Both the position numbers and the translations under genes were made by a program. Of a DNA stretch of 64,000 nt, positions 51,696 to 62,064 are shown piece after piece (position 1 is the first letter of the stretch; every line of letters starts with the position of its first letter). Source of the stretch: an uncultured Bacteroidota bacterium (lineage in GTDB: Bacteria > Bacteroidota > Bacteroidia > Chitinophagales > Chitinophagaceae); the NCBI GenBank assembly GCA_903865435.1, contig CAIPJS010000086.1, forward strand, positions 1 through 64,000. The letters run 5' to 3'. The notes below the pieces were generated by a model. The model worked only from the letters and a program-made list of their open reading frames with translations, was not told the origin of the DNA and ran no database searches.

Positions 51696-53057
51696 ATGGC
51701 AACCATAAAAAGAGACAATATTGGGCTTTTAAATGACAAGCTAACCATTCACCTTAAGAAAGAGGACTATTTCAGTGGCTTTGAAACAAGCTTAAAAAAG
51801 CATGCCAAAACAGCCAATATCCCCGGTTTTAGAAAAGGCATGGTACCTGCAGGGCTGATTAAAAAAATGTACGGACAATCAGTTTTCTCTGACGAAATTT
51901 TGAAAAAAGTAGAAACCGAGTTGAACCAATATTTGAACAACGAAAAGATTGAAATATTTGCACAACCTCTTCCTTTAGATACACAAATTGCAAATTTAGA
52001 TGTGAACACACCTGGTGATTATGAATTTGGTTTTGAAATTGGTTTAAAGCCAGCTTTTAATTTAAACATAAAAGACATTAAAGTAAAACGTTACCAAGTA
52101 AAAGTAACCGATGAAATGATTCAAAACGAAGTGGATAGAATTCAAACCCGCAATGGTAAGATGACCGATCCTGAAACAGTGGAAAGCGAAGAAAATGTGA
52201 TCAATTTAACTTTCACAGAATCGGACAAAGATGGTAATGTTATCGAAGGTGGAATTAGCAAAGACAATTCTTTATTGATCAAATATTTTGCAGAGAAATC
52301 TAGAAAGCAATTTATAGGCAAGAAAAAAGACGATACGCTTGTAATTCAATTAAAGAAAGCCTTTGAAGACAAAGAATTAGACATTATAGTTGGTGATTTA
52401 GGCATTTCAAAAAGCGATGCAGATAAATATTTTACCCTCACAATTACTAAAGTGGGCTTGATTGAAAAAGCTCCTTTAGATGAAACTTTGTTTTTGGCTA
52501 CATACCCTAATCAAGCCATCAAAACAGAAGCTGAATTTAGAGCCGCACTTAAAAAAGACATCGAAGGACATTACGAGCAACAAGCAAAAAATCAAATTCA
52601 TGACCAAATCTATCATCATTTGATTGACCATACTAAAATGGAATTTCCGGTTCCTTTCTTAAAACGTTGGTTGCAAAAAGGCGGAGAGAAACAAAGAACC
52701 GAGGAAGAAACTGAAAAAGAATATCCTGTTTTTCAAGACCAATTAAAGTGGACGCTAATTAGCAATCAATTGACCATCGATTATAAAATTGAAGTGGTAG
52801 CAGAAGATTTGAAAAACTTTGCCAAGCAACAATTGATGAGTTATATGGGCCCTCAAATGGGTGCCTTGGGTGACAATGATCAATGGTTGGAAGATTATGC
52901 TGTAAGAATGATGCAGGATAGAAAATTTGTAGAAGATAGTTACCAAAGAATTGGCACTGAAAAAATGTTTACCGCATTGGAAACAGAAGTTCAAGCCAAG
53001 GATGAAGTCATTGAAGCAGAGAAATTTGCGGATATGCTGAACCAGCACCACCACTAA
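51696..53057 (+). CDS. tig: Trigger factor
   Basis: KKHAKTANIPGFRKGMVPAGLIKKMYGQ; upstream of clpP-clpX. Confidence 0.93.
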   Translation: MATIKRDNIGLLNDKLTIHLKKEDYFSGFETSLKKHAKTANIPGFRKGMVPAGLIKKMYGQSVFSDEILKKVETELNQYLNNEKIEIFAQPLPLDTQIANLDVNTPGDYEFGFEIGLKPAFNLNIKDIKVKRYQVKVTDEMIQNEVDRIQTRNGKMTDPETVESEENVINLTFTESDKDGNVIEGGISKDNSLLIKYFAEKSRKQFIGKKKDDTLVIQLKKAFEDKELDIIVGDLGISKSDADKYFTLTITKVGLIEKAPLDETLFLATYPNQAIKTEAEFRAALKKDIEGHYEQQAKNQIHDQIYHHLIDHTKMEFPVPFLKRWLQKGGEKQRTEEETEKEYPVFQDQLKWTLISNQLTIDYKIEVVAEDLKNFAKQQLMSYMGPQMGALGDNDQWLEDYAVRMMQDRKFVEDSYQRIGTEKMFTALETEVQAKDEVIEAEKFADMLNQHHH

Positions 53058-53177
53058 TTTTCATTGATTATCAATGTATTTTGGCCCTAAAGAGGCCCAA
53101 AGGGAGCAAAGTTTGGCACCCTTTTTGTAGTTCCTTTGGGTACAAGGATTTACCTTTACTTACTGAAAACCGAAATT

Positions 53178-53864
53178 ATGAACCTAGGACAAGAATTTGA
53201 GCAGTATGCCATCAAACATAAAGGCATTAGTAGCAATAGCCTACATCAATACAAAAAAAGCGTTACCAATCTAACGCCCTACATTATAGAAGAGCGTCCG
53301 ATGAATGTGGCCAGTATGGATGTATTTAGTAGATTGATGATGGACCGCATTATATTTTTAGGTGAAGGCATCAACGACTATGTAGCCAATATTGTTACCG
53401 CTCAATTGTTATTCTTAGAAAGCACTGATCGTACCAAAGACATTCAAATGTACATCAATAGCCCAGGTGGAAGCGTTTATGCAGGCTTAGGTATTTATGA
53501 TACGATGCAATTTATTAGCCCAGACGTAGCCACTATTTGTACAGGCATGGCTGCCAGTATGGGTGCCATTTTATTGTGTGCTGGAGTAGAAGGTAAAAGA
53601 ACGGCTTTGAAACACAGTAGAATTATGTTGCACCAACCTAGCGGTGCCATTGGTGGTCAAGCGTCTGATATAGAAATTACTGCAAGAGAAATAAAAAAAT
53701 TGAAATTGGAATTGTATGAAGTAATTGCACACCATACACATAAAGATGTTGAAACCGTTGGAAAGGATTGCGATCGTGATTTTTGGATGACGGCTGCAGA
53801 AGGAAAAGCTTATGGACTGGTAGACGAAGTATTATTGACCAACCCAAGAAAATTAAAAAAATAA
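53178..53864 (+). CDS. clpP: ATP-dependent Clp protease proteolytic subunit, paralog 1
   Basis: [40 protein letters not shown]; start trimmed to MNLGQEF. Confidence 0.95.
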   Translation: MNLGQEFEQYAIKHKGISSNSLHQYKKSVTNLTPYIIEERPMNVASMDVFSRLMMDRIIFLGEGINDYVANIVTAQLLFLESTDRTKDIQMYINSPGGSVYAGLGIYDTMQFISPDVATICTGMAASMGAILLCAGVEGKRTALKHSRIMLHQPSGAIGGQASDIEITAREIKKLKLELYEVIAHHTHKDVETVGKDCDRDFWMTAAEGKAYGLVDEVLLTNPRKLKK

Positions 53865-53886
53865 AATTACTGTTCAAATATATTTT

Positions 53887-54510
53887 ATGATAATCAACAA
53901 GAGCTATTTAATGGAGGAAGAAGAAGAGCCTAAAGAGGATAAGAAGGAAGAAGCGGCGCCTAGTTTTTTAAACAAGAAAATGGAACATCTTTTTTTCGAA
54001 AAAAGAGCCATTTATTTATGGGGCCCTGTCGACGATAAATCGGCTAAAGACATTGTCAATAAATTGATTTTATTAGAAGCTGATAAGCCAGGCACAGAAA
54101 TTAAATTTTACATCAATAGCCCAGGGGGTGTAGTCACCAGTGGCATGGTGATGTACGATACCATTAAATTAATCAAAAGCCCGGTACATACCATTTGTAT
54201 GGGATTGGCTGCCAGTATGGGTTCTATATTATTGAGTGCAGGCGAAAAAGGCAAACGTACCATTTTCCCGCATGGCGAAGTCATGATTCATCAACCAAGT
54301 ATTGGTGGTTATTTTCAAGCCAATAGTACTGATATTGAAATTCATGCAGAGCAAATTCGTAAAACAAAAGAATTGGGCGCTAAGATTTTAGCAGACAATT
54401 GTAATAAAACTGTAGCTCAAATTATGAGCGACTTTGATAGAGACTATTGGATGGATGCAAAAGAAGCGGTGGCTTATGGCATAGTAGATAAAATTGCCAA
54501 GCAACTTTAA
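53887..54510 (+). CDS. clpP: ATP-dependent Clp protease proteolytic subunit, paralog 2
   Basis: [42 protein letters not shown]; acidic N-terminus. Confidence 0.93.
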   Translation: MIINKSYLMEEEEEPKEDKKEEAAPSFLNKKMEHLFFEKRAIYLWGPVDDKSAKDIVNKLILLEADKPGTEIKFYINSPGGVVTSGMVMYDTIKLIKSPVHTICMGLAASMGSILLSAGEKGKRTIFPHGEVMIHQPSIGGYFQANSTDIEIHAEQIRKTKELGAKILADNCNKTVAQIMSDFDRDYWMDAKEAVAYGIVDKIAKQL

Positions 54511-54520
54511 AAAATAAAAA

Positions 54521-55756
54521 ATGGCTAAAACAGAAACAGTACATTGTTCATTTTGTGGTCGCAACCGTGATGAGGTAAAAATACTTATCGCTGGTACCGA
54601 CGGGCATATTTGTGAAAACTGCATTGAACATGCACATGAAATTATTCAAAAAGAATTTCATCAGAAAAAAGCAGAGGGCAAAGCAGGTACTTTAAAAGTA
54701 CAAAAGCCAATGGCCATTAAAGCCTTTATGGACCAATACATCATTGGACAGGATGAAGCTAAAAAAATATTGTGCGTGGCGGTCTACAATCATTTTAAAA
54801 GAATCAATTTACCAGTGACCACCAAAAACGAAGTGGAGATTGAAAAAAGCAATGTGATTATGATTGGGGAAACAGGTACCGGAAAAACTTTACTTGCCAA
54901 AACCATTGCCAAACTTTTAAATGTGCCCTTTGCTATTGTAGATGCTACGGTGTTTACCGAAGCGGGCTATGTAGGCGAAGATGTAGAAAGCATGCTAACT
55001 CGTTTATTGCAAAACTGTGATTACGATGTAGAAGCAGCACAAAGAGGCATTGTGTATATAGATGAAATAGATAAGATTGCCCGCAAAAGCGATAACGCTT
55101 CCATCACAAGAGATGTAAGTGGCGAAGGGGTTCAACAAAGCTTGCTAAAAATGCTAGAAGGTACAGATGTACTCGTTCCTCCTCAAGGTGGCCGTAAGCA
55201 TCCGGATCAAAAAATGATTAAGGTAGATACTAAGAATATTTTATTTATTTGTGGCGGTGCTTTTGATGGCATCGATAAAATCATTGCGCGTCGTATTAAT
55301 ACCAATGCCATTGGTTTTAGTGTAAACAAAGAAGAACAAGAATTACAAAGAAAAAATTTATTGCGTTTTGTGAATGCGCAAGACATCAAAAGCTTTGGGT
55401 TGATTCCTGAACTCTTAGGCCGCTTGCCCATTATTACCCATTTAGAGCCATTGGATGCTGCTACATTAAGAAGCATATTGACCGAACCAAAGAATGCCCT
55501 AATCAAGCAGTATACACAATTGTTTGCCATTGAAAAAATTAAATTAAGCATAGAGCCTGAAGTTTTTGAATACATTGTTGACAAAGCCATGGAATACAAA
55601 TTAGGTGCAAGGGGTTTAAGAAGTATTTGTGAAACTTTATTTACACAAGCCATGTTTGAAATGCCTGGCACCAATACAACAGAATTTAACGTAACGCTTG
55701 AATACGCTACAGCCATGTTCAATAAAAGTAAATTAAGCAAGCTTAAAGTAGCTTAA
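54521..55756 (+). CDS. clpX: ClpX ATPase
   Basis: Zinc finger [11 protein letters not shown]...[32 protein letters not shown]. Confidence 0.98.
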   Translation: MAKTETVHCSFCGRNRDEVKILIAGTDGHICENCIEHAHEIIQKEFHQKKAEGKAGTLKVQKPMAIKAFMDQYIIGQDEAKKILCVAVYNHFKRINLPVTTKNEVEIEKSNVIMIGETGTGKTLLAKTIAKLLNVPFAIVDATVFTEAGYVGEDVESMLTRLLQNCDYDVEAAQRGIVYIDEIDKIARKSDNASITRDVSGEGVQQSLLKMLEGTDVLVPPQGGRKHPDQKMIKVDTKNILFICGGAFDGIDKIIARRINTNAIGFSVNKEEQELQRKNLLRFVNAQDIKSFGLIPELLGRLPIITHLEPLDAATLRSILTEPKNALIKQYTQLFAIEKIKLSIEPEVFEYIVDKAMEYKLGARGLRSICETLFTQAMFEMPGTNTTEFNVTLEYATAMFNKSKLSKLKVA

Positions 55757-55788
55757 GCTTTTTATAAAAAACATTAAATAAAAACAAA

Positions 55789-55938
55789 ATGCAAGAACTT
55801 ATCGATCGTTTAGTGAAAGAAGCCAATGTAACTCCAGAACAAGCAAAACAGTCTATTGAAACCATTGCTGCATTTGTAAAGGAAAAATTCCCAATGTTAG
55901 GTGGTGCAGTGAACCAAATTTTTAAAGCAGGTAAATAA
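55789..55938 (+). CDS. 49-aa ORF, MQELIDRLVKEANVTPEQAKQSIETIAAFVKEKFPMLGGAVNQIFKAGK (absent from ORF track)
   Basis: ATG to TAA in frame, 32 bp after clpX, followed by a strong terminator. Confidence 0.7.
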   Translation: MQELIDRLVKEANVTPEQAKQSIETIAAFVKEKFPMLGGAVNQIFKAGK

Positions 55939-55962
55939 TTATTGCCTTTTGTTTTAAATAAA

Positions 55963-55998
55963 AAATCCCGTTCAATTCATTTAGAACGGGATTTTTTA
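55963..55998 (+). terminator. Terminator closing tig-clpP-clpP-clpX-orf49
   Basis: AAATCCCGTTC AATTCATTTA GAACGGGATTTTTT. Confidence 0.85.
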
Positions 55999-56123
55999 TA
56001 GCAAGCAATCGTTATTGAGGAAATCAATCCTATACCAATAATAATATTTTTTTTAATATCAACAAGTAAAATAGCAGCTATTTTAATGCACATTCTTGCA
56101 ATTTTTCTTTAAAATAAGTGCAT

Positions 56124-56990
56124 TTAAGGATCCATACTAATTTTAGTAAGCAGCCAATTGGCTTGTTGCTCGGTTAAATCGAAGGTTTCCACCATCCATT
56201 TCCACCCTATCTTCCCGCCATGTTCCTTTTTGAAATTCAATATTTGCTTGACCTCCTTATCTTGAAAAATACCCAGGGATTTCCACTGTTCAAAGTTCAT
56301 AAAATTGGCTCCCCATTTACTAGAAATATTTTTACCTAACACTAAATGTGGCTTCAAGACTTGAAAAGAACTATCTGAAAGCCCATATACTTTAGCTATT
56401 TGGAATATAGAATGGAACCCTCCTAGATATTGTTTGTAATGGAATACACTTTGAACAACCGTTTTGGGTAGGTGGGTCTTCACTAACCACTGTGCTTCAT
56501 CCGCTTCATTGATGTCAATGGTCCATTTGTCCGCTCCCATTTTGATGTATTTTTTTGTGGTATAAGCATCCGCTCTTTTATATGGATACCCGCTGCTCTT
56601 AGAAAAAAAGTGGGTTTTGCTTTGAGTTGGTTGTAAATTTTCAATGACTACAAAGGGCAATAACTTTTCTAATAATTCAGGCTTCAAACCATACCAACGA
56701 CCCAAATCTTCTTTTCGATAAAACACACCTCCTTTAGCTCTAAAATGCATTAAAGTATTTATCTGTTTGGGTGGAATTCCTAGCAACAATGCATGCGCAC
56801 TATCTATTTTATTGGGATCAAAATTGAATAAAATAAAATCTTGCTTTGTTTTGATTCTTTTGGGACTTAGTGTGGATTTTGGAGTCAATAAACTTATTAG
56901 AATGCTCAAGAGCAATATCCAACCCAAAACGATGATTCCTTTTTGTTCTTTGTTGGAAAATAAAAAATAAGGCTTCCAATGGTGTCGCAT
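56124..56990 (-). CDS. Helix-hairpin-helix (ComEA-like) domain protein with one TM segment
   Basis: NFDPNKIDSAHALLLGIPPKQINTLMHFRAKGGVFYRKEDLGRWYGL; IDINEADEAQWL; multiple HhH-like repeats. Confidence 0.82.
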   Translation of the reverse strand: MRHHWKPYFLFSNKEQKGIIVLGWILLLSILISLLTPKSTLSPKRIKTKQDFILFNFDPNKIDSAHALLLGIPPKQINTLMHFRAKGGVFYRKEDLGRWYGLKPELLEKLLPFVVIENLQPTQSKTHFFSKSSGYPYKRADAYTTKKYIKMGADKWTIDINEADEAQWLVKTHLPKTVVQSVFHYKQYLGGFHSIFQIAKVYGLSDSSFQVLKPHLVLGKNISSKWGANFMNFEQWKSLGIFQDKEVKQILNFKKEHGGKIGWKWMVETFDLTEQQANWLLTKISMDP

Positions 56991-57070
56991 GCTAGATTTT
57001 CATGCTAGATATAAATTTTGTATAGGAAAAAATAAAGTAGAAATACTTGAAATATAAATCTAGATTTTAG

Positions 57071-57838
57071 TTAGGCCACTGTCAATTGAAGGCCGTCATA
57101 GGCCAAATGAACGCCCTTGGGCAAATTGGCTTCTACTTGATCGTGTAAGCCTATTTGATGGCTAAAATGCGTTAGAAAAACTTTTGGAATGCCTAAAGGC
57201 TCAATGACGGCCAATGCTTGTTCTAAATTATAATGTGTTGGATGGGCCTCCTTGCGAAGTGCATTTAAAATAAGCAGTTTAGACCCTTTTATTTTTTCAA
57301 GTTCTGTGTCCGGAATAAAATTTGCATCTGTGATATAGGTAAAGTCTCCAATTCTAAACCCCAAGACAGGCATATCTCTGTGCATTACTTGAATGGGCCT
57401 AAATAGCATGTCGCCAATCGTAAAAGATTCCTTTCCAATCGTATGCAAAATCATTTCTGGCAATCCCGCATCCTTGTCTTTTTCAAATGCATAATAAAAA
57501 TCACGCTTAATAGCTTCTTGTGTTATTTCATTGGCATAAATGGGCATCGATTTTTTTGAAAAGAAATTAAAGGGCCTGATATCGTCTAAGCCTGCATAAT
57601 GATCTCGATGAGGATGCGTAAAAACAATGGCATCTATTTTTGTAGTTTGGGTGCGCAACATTTGATACCTAAAATCGGGCGTGGTATCAATGACAACAGT
57701 AGTGGTATTCGTTTGAATTTTTATACTCGTTCTTAGCCTTTTATCTTTAGCATCTACAGACTTGCAAACGGCACAATCACATCCAATTAATGGAACCCCA
57801 GTACTGGTACCTGATCCTAAAATGGTAATGTCAAACAA
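57071..57838 (-). CDS. MBL-fold metallohydrolase (PhnP-like), TTG start
   Basis: GSGTSTGVPLIGCDCAVC; FTHPHRDHYAGLDDIR; LTHFSHQIG. Confidence 0.9.
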   Translation of the reverse strand: MFDITILGSGTSTGVPLIGCDCAVCKSVDAKDKRLRTSIKIQTNTTTVVIDTTPDFRYQMLRTQTTKIDAIVFTHPHRDHYAGLDDIRPFNFFSKKSMPIYANEITQEAIKRDFYYAFEKDKDAGLPEMILHTIGKESFTIGDMLFRPIQVMHRDMPVLGFRIGDFTYITDANFIPDTELEKIKGSKLLILNALRKEAHPTHYNLEQALAVIEPLGIPKVFLTHFSHQIGLHDQVEANLPKGVHLAYDGLQLTVA

Positions 57839-57877
57839 AGTATAAATATTTATAGAAATCTATTATCCAATCACCCA

Positions 57878-58150
57878 CTATGCTTCCGTTAAAGAAAGTC
57901 GCTTTACTTCGGTATATAATTTTTGAGAATCGTGGGTTAGTTTGTCAAATTGGATGTCCAAAATTGGGATTAATTCTAATAAAGTATTGATCCTGGCTTC
58001 TAAATTTAAAAACTTGTTCAATACCACAATTCGTTTGGCTTCCAGCAAGCACCATCCACTTTGAAAATTGCCTCTTTCATAGCGCACTACAAAATCAGAT
58101 TCGCCTAAAATGTCTTCCAATTTGTCTAATGTAGTTTGAGTCAATTTCAT
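57878..58150 (-). CDS. Conserved-looking hypothetical protein, about 90 aa
   Basis: Clean ORF, start probably MKLTQTT at 58150. Confidence 0.65.
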   Translation of the reverse strand: MKLTQTTLDKLEDILGESDFVVRYERGNFQSGWCLLEAKRIVVLNKFLNLEARINTLLELIPILDIQFDKLTHDSQKLYTEVKRLSLTEA

Positions 58151-58247
58151 ATGAAGCATTGATTTTTAGTGTAGTAAGTAGCCCTACAAATATAGTTTTT
58201 TGTTGAAACGCTTATTTAAATATAAGCGCAGAGTTATTCACATTTAG

Positions 58248-58255
58248 TACCTTTG
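58248..58255 (+). promoter_or_regulatory. -7 element TACCTTTG upstream of HD-domain gene
   Basis: Match to TAnnTTTG. Confidence 0.5.
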
Positions 58256-58271
58256 TGGACACAAATTACTT

Positions 58272-59501
58272 ATGGCTTTTACTACAAGGAAAATTATCAA
58301 CGACCCCGTGCATGGTTTCATTACCATCAACGATCCATTGATTTTTGAATTAATCAACCATCCGTTTTATCAACGCTTGAGGAGAATTCAACAAATGGCA
58401 TTGGCGCAATTGGTTTACCCTGGTGCAGTGCATACACGCCTACATCATTCTTTGGGCGCGTATCACTTAATGTGTATTGCAATCAATGAACTTACTGACA
58501 AAGGGATTGACATTACCAAGGAAGAAGCGCAGGCTGCAAAGTTGGCCATTTTATTACACGATATTGGCCACGGACCTTATTCCCATGCATTAGAAAACGT
58601 ACTTTTAAAAGGAGTCAGTCATGAAGATTTGTCTTTGCTGATTATGCACCATTTAAATACGAGTTCCAATGAGCGTTTAAAAGGTCAATTAGGCTTAGCC
58701 ATCCAAATCTTTACCAATCAATATCCAAAGAAATTCTTGCACCAATTAATCAGTGGACAGCTAGATGTGGACAGATTGGACTACTTGTCCAGAGATAGTT
58801 TTTTTACGGGTGTTACGGAAGGCCTAGTAGGCTATGAACGCATTTTAAAAATGCTTACCGTTCACAATAATGAATTGGTGGTAGAAGAAAAAGGCATCAA
58901 TAGTGTGGAGAAATTTTTAATGTCAAGAAGATTAATGTATTGGCAAGTCTACCAACACAAAACGGTAGTCGCTTCTGAAAAAATGTTGGTAAAAATTATC
59001 GAACGCGCTCAAGTTTTATTTCACCAAAAAAATGAACAAGTAAAAACTGGCGGGATATTGGATTACTTTTTAAGCACCGAAAATTGGGAATTAAAAAACA
59101 TAGATCTAAACGCATTTTGTCAATTAGACGATACGGATATCCTGTATGCCATCAAACAATGGCAACACCATAGCGATCCTGTTTTGTCTTTACTCTGTAA
59201 TAGACTGCTCAACAGGCAAGGTTTTAAATGCATCATGCAATCCGATCCCATCAGCTTGGCGCAATGGGATCAAGCCTATCAATTGGTGCAATCAAAATTT
59301 CCAATGGACAAAAAAGACCTTGATTTCTTATGCTTTAAAGGTACAGCCAGCAATACCTTGTATAAAAACGACAATGAAACCATTAAAATTTTGCTAAAAT
59401 CGGGCGAAATAACCTCTATTTCACAAATTCAAAATGCTTTAATCATTGAAAGTCTTTCTGCACCGGTTAAAAAATTTTACATTTGTTTACTTAAGGAATA
59501 A
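58272..59501 (+). CDS. HD-domain phosphohydrolase
   Basis: VHTRLHHSLGAYHL, LLHDIGHGPYSHALE, GQLDVDRLDYLSRDSFFTGV. Confidence 0.93.
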   Translation: MAFTTRKIINDPVHGFITINDPLIFELINHPFYQRLRRIQQMALAQLVYPGAVHTRLHHSLGAYHLMCIAINELTDKGIDITKEEAQAAKLAILLHDIGHGPYSHALENVLLKGVSHEDLSLLIMHHLNTSSNERLKGQLGLAIQIFTNQYPKKFLHQLISGQLDVDRLDYLSRDSFFTGVTEGLVGYERILKMLTVHNNELVVEEKGINSVEKFLMSRRLMYWQVYQHKTVVASEKMLVKIIERAQVLFHQKNEQVKTGGILDYFLSTENWELKNIDLNAFCQLDDTDILYAIKQWQHHSDPVLSLLCNRLLNRQGFKCIMQSDPISLAQWDQAYQLVQSKFPMDKKDLDFLCFKGTASNTLYKNDNETIKILLKSGEITSISQIQNALIIESLSAPVKKFYICLLKE

Positions 59502-59523
59502 CCGCTAATTCAAATAATTACAC

Positions 59524-60579
59524 ATGCCATCATTTAGTGCCCAACAGATTGCTTTGATGATTCAAGGAAAAATAGAAGGTGACGCAAGTATTTCCGTAAA
59601 TCAATTTGGTAAAATAGAATCGGCACAAGCAGGTGAAATTTCTTTTCTAGCCAATCCTAAATACGAAGATTTTTTATACCAAACCAAGGCTTCTATTATC
59701 ATCATCAATGAAAGCTTAGTTTTAAAACACAGTATTGCTGCTACATTAATAAGAGTGCCCGATGCTTATGCTGCATTTGCCACATTACTTTCCAAATATC
59801 AAGCACTTAAAACACAAAGTTTAACGGGCATACAAGCGCCCTCTTTCATTGCAGCCTCTGCAAAACTTGGAAATAACCATTTTGTAGCTGCCTTTGCTTA
59901 TATAAGCGAAGGTGTAAAAATGGGTGTTGATGTAAAAATATTTTCAAATGTAGTCATTGGCGAGAATGTGGTAATTGGAAACAATGTAGTCTTGCATCCG
60001 GGTGTTGTTATTTATGCTGACTGTATTTTAGGAAGCAATATTGTCATTCATTCAGGCGCCGTAATTGGAAGTGATGGATTTGGATTTGCACCCACTGCAG
60101 ATGGCACTTATCAAAAAGTACCACAAATGGGCAATGTAATTATCGAAGATGATGTTGAAATTGGTGCCAATACAACTATTGATAGAGCCACCATTGGTTC
60201 AACCATTATTAAAAAAGGCGTTAAACTCGATAACCTAGTTCAAATTGCACACAATGTAGAAGTGGGTCAAGATACCGTGATTGCTGCACAAGTTGGTTTA
60301 AGCGGAAGCACTAAAGTTGGTAAAGGTGTCATGATGGGCGGACAAGCTGGTACTGCAGGTCACTTAAGCATTGCAGATGGAGTCAAAATAGCAGCTCGAA
60401 GTGGCATTACCAAAACCATCGATAAGGCTAATTCTACCGTAACCGGCTTCCCTGCTGCAGAGCATTCTACTGCTTTAAGAGCCCAAATACACCTCAAAAA
60501 CCTTCCAAACCTTGAAAAAAGGGTTAAAGAATTGGAAATATTAGTCAAACAACTGTCCGAAAAGGGTAAATCAGCCTAA
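59524..60579 (+). CDS. lpxD: UDP-3-O-(3-hydroxyacyl)glucosamine N-acyltransferase
   Basis: Hexapeptide repeats; [33 protein letters not shown]. Confidence 0.96.
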   Translation: MPSFSAQQIALMIQGKIEGDASISVNQFGKIESAQAGEISFLANPKYEDFLYQTKASIIIINESLVLKHSIAATLIRVPDAYAAFATLLSKYQALKTQSLTGIQAPSFIAASAKLGNNHFVAAFAYISEGVKMGVDVKIFSNVVIGENVVIGNNVVLHPGVVIYADCILGSNIVIHSGAVIGSDGFGFAPTADGTYQKVPQMGNVIIEDDVEIGANTTIDRATIGSTIIKKGVKLDNLVQIAHNVEVGQDTVIAAQVGLSGSTKVGKGVMMGGQAGTAGHLSIADGVKIAARSGITKTIDKANSTVTGFPAAEHSTALRAQIHLKNLPNLEKRVKELEILVKQLSEKGKSA

Positions 60580-60631
60580 TTTTGCTGATAATCATCGCTT
60601 TAAGCAAGCGAAGCATATAAACCAATCAAGC

Positions 60632-62041
60632 ATGGACCAAAATTTTAATCCGGACAAACAACATACCATCAATAAAAGTATCAGCATTAGTGGTACAGGT
60701 TTGCATACCGGCGTTTTAGTGGACATGACCTTACTTCCAGCGAACCCTGGTTTTGGTTATCAATTCCAAAGAACAGACTTACCCAATCAACCCATCATCA
60801 AAGCAGATTGCGACTTGGTAACAGATACCAGTCGTGGAACTACCCTTCAAGTAGGCGATGCCAAAGTAAGTACAGTGGAACATATTTTAGCTGCACTCGT
60901 TGGATTGGGGATAGATAATGTATTGATACAAGTGAATGGTCCAGAAATTCCTATCATCGATGGTAGCTCATCTCCATTTATTGTAGAAATTGAAAAAGTA
61001 GGTGTGCTAGAACAAGATGCGGCCAAAGCATGGTACAGCATTGATGAAAATATTTTTCATTATGATGACGAAAAAAGAGTGGAGATGGTGGCATTGCCCG
61101 CACTCGATTATCAAATTACAACTTTAATTGATTTTAATAGCCCAGTATTGGGCACACAACACGCGGCATTAAAAACCATTAAAGATTTTAAAACTGAAAT
61201 TGCCCCATGTAGAACTTTTTGTTTTTTACATGAGCTAGAAGCTTTACTAAAAAATGATTTAATCAAAGGTGGTGATATCAATAACGCCATTGTAGTAGTG
61301 GATAAGCCCGTCTCTAATGAAGAGATGGCAAGATTGGCAAAAGTATTTAAGCGTGAAAAAATTGAAGTAAAAAGTGAAGGTTATTTAAACAATCTTGAAT
61401 TAAGATTTCCAAATGAACCTGCTAGACATAAATTATTAGATGTAGTGGGTGATTTAGCGTTGACAGGGTACCCTATTAAAGCACGCATCATTGCCAACAG
61501 ACCAGGCCATAGCAGCAATGTTGAGTTTGCAAAAAAAATTAAACAGTACATTAAAAAAAATAAGCACGTTAAAGATGTGCCTTTGTATGACCCCACTTTG
61601 CCTGCGGTATTTAATTTAAAGCAGATTGAAAAAACATTACCGCATCGTCATCCATTTTTATTCGTTGATAAAATAATTGAATTAACGGACACGGTAATTG
61701 TAGGTGTAAAAAATGTAACATTCAATGAATGGTTTTTTCCTGGGCATTTTCCAGGCAATCCAGTCATGCCGGGTGTATTACAAATTGAAGCTTTAGCACA
61801 AACTGGTGGAATTTTATGTATCAATGCGATGCCTAAAGGTGAATACGATACTTATTTTTTAAAGATTGATAATTGTAAATTCAAACAAATGGTAAGGCCA
61901 GGTGATACCATGTTATTAAAGATGGAATTAACCAGCCCTATCCGAAGAGGTATTTGTGAAATGCGCGGTACTGTATACGTTGGTGGTAAAGTAACCACTG
62001 AAGCTGACTTAGTTGCCCAAGTGGTTAAAAGAGCAGATTAA
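60632..62041 (+). CDS. lpxC: Bifunctional LpxC deacetylase / FabZ dehydratase fusion
   Basis: TVEHILAALVGLGIDNVLI, IDGSSSPF, CRTFCFLHE (LpxC); LPHRHPFLFVDKI, FPGHFPGNPVMPGVLQIEALAQ (FabZ). Confidence 0.96.
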   Translation: MDQNFNPDKQHTINKSISISGTGLHTGVLVDMTLLPANPGFGYQFQRTDLPNQPIIKADCDLVTDTSRGTTLQVGDAKVSTVEHILAALVGLGIDNVLIQVNGPEIPIIDGSSSPFIVEIEKVGVLEQDAAKAWYSIDENIFHYDDEKRVEMVALPALDYQITTLIDFNSPVLGTQHAALKTIKDFKTEIAPCRTFCFLHELEALLKNDLIKGGDINNAIVVVDKPVSNEEMARLAKVFKREKIEVKSEGYLNNLELRFPNEPARHKLLDVVGDLALTGYPIKARIIANRPGHSSNVEFAKKIKQYIKKNKHVKDVPLYDPTLPAVFNLKQIEKTLPHRHPFLFVDKIIELTDTVIVGVKNVTFNEWFFPGHFPGNPVMPGVLQIEALAQTGGILCINAMPKGEYDTYFLKIDNCKFKQMVRPGDTMLLKMELTSPIRRGICEMRGTVYVGGKVTTEADLVAQVVKRAD

Positions 62042-62064
62042 AAATTATACAAAAAGAAAAAATT

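Noticed and set aside
53026-53057. C-terminal NQHHH of trigger factor as a metal-binding tail
   Set aside because: Only three histidines; too short to support a functional claim.
55207-55740. 177-aa ORF antisense to clpX
   Set aside because: Entirely within clpX coding sequence, no recognisable motif.
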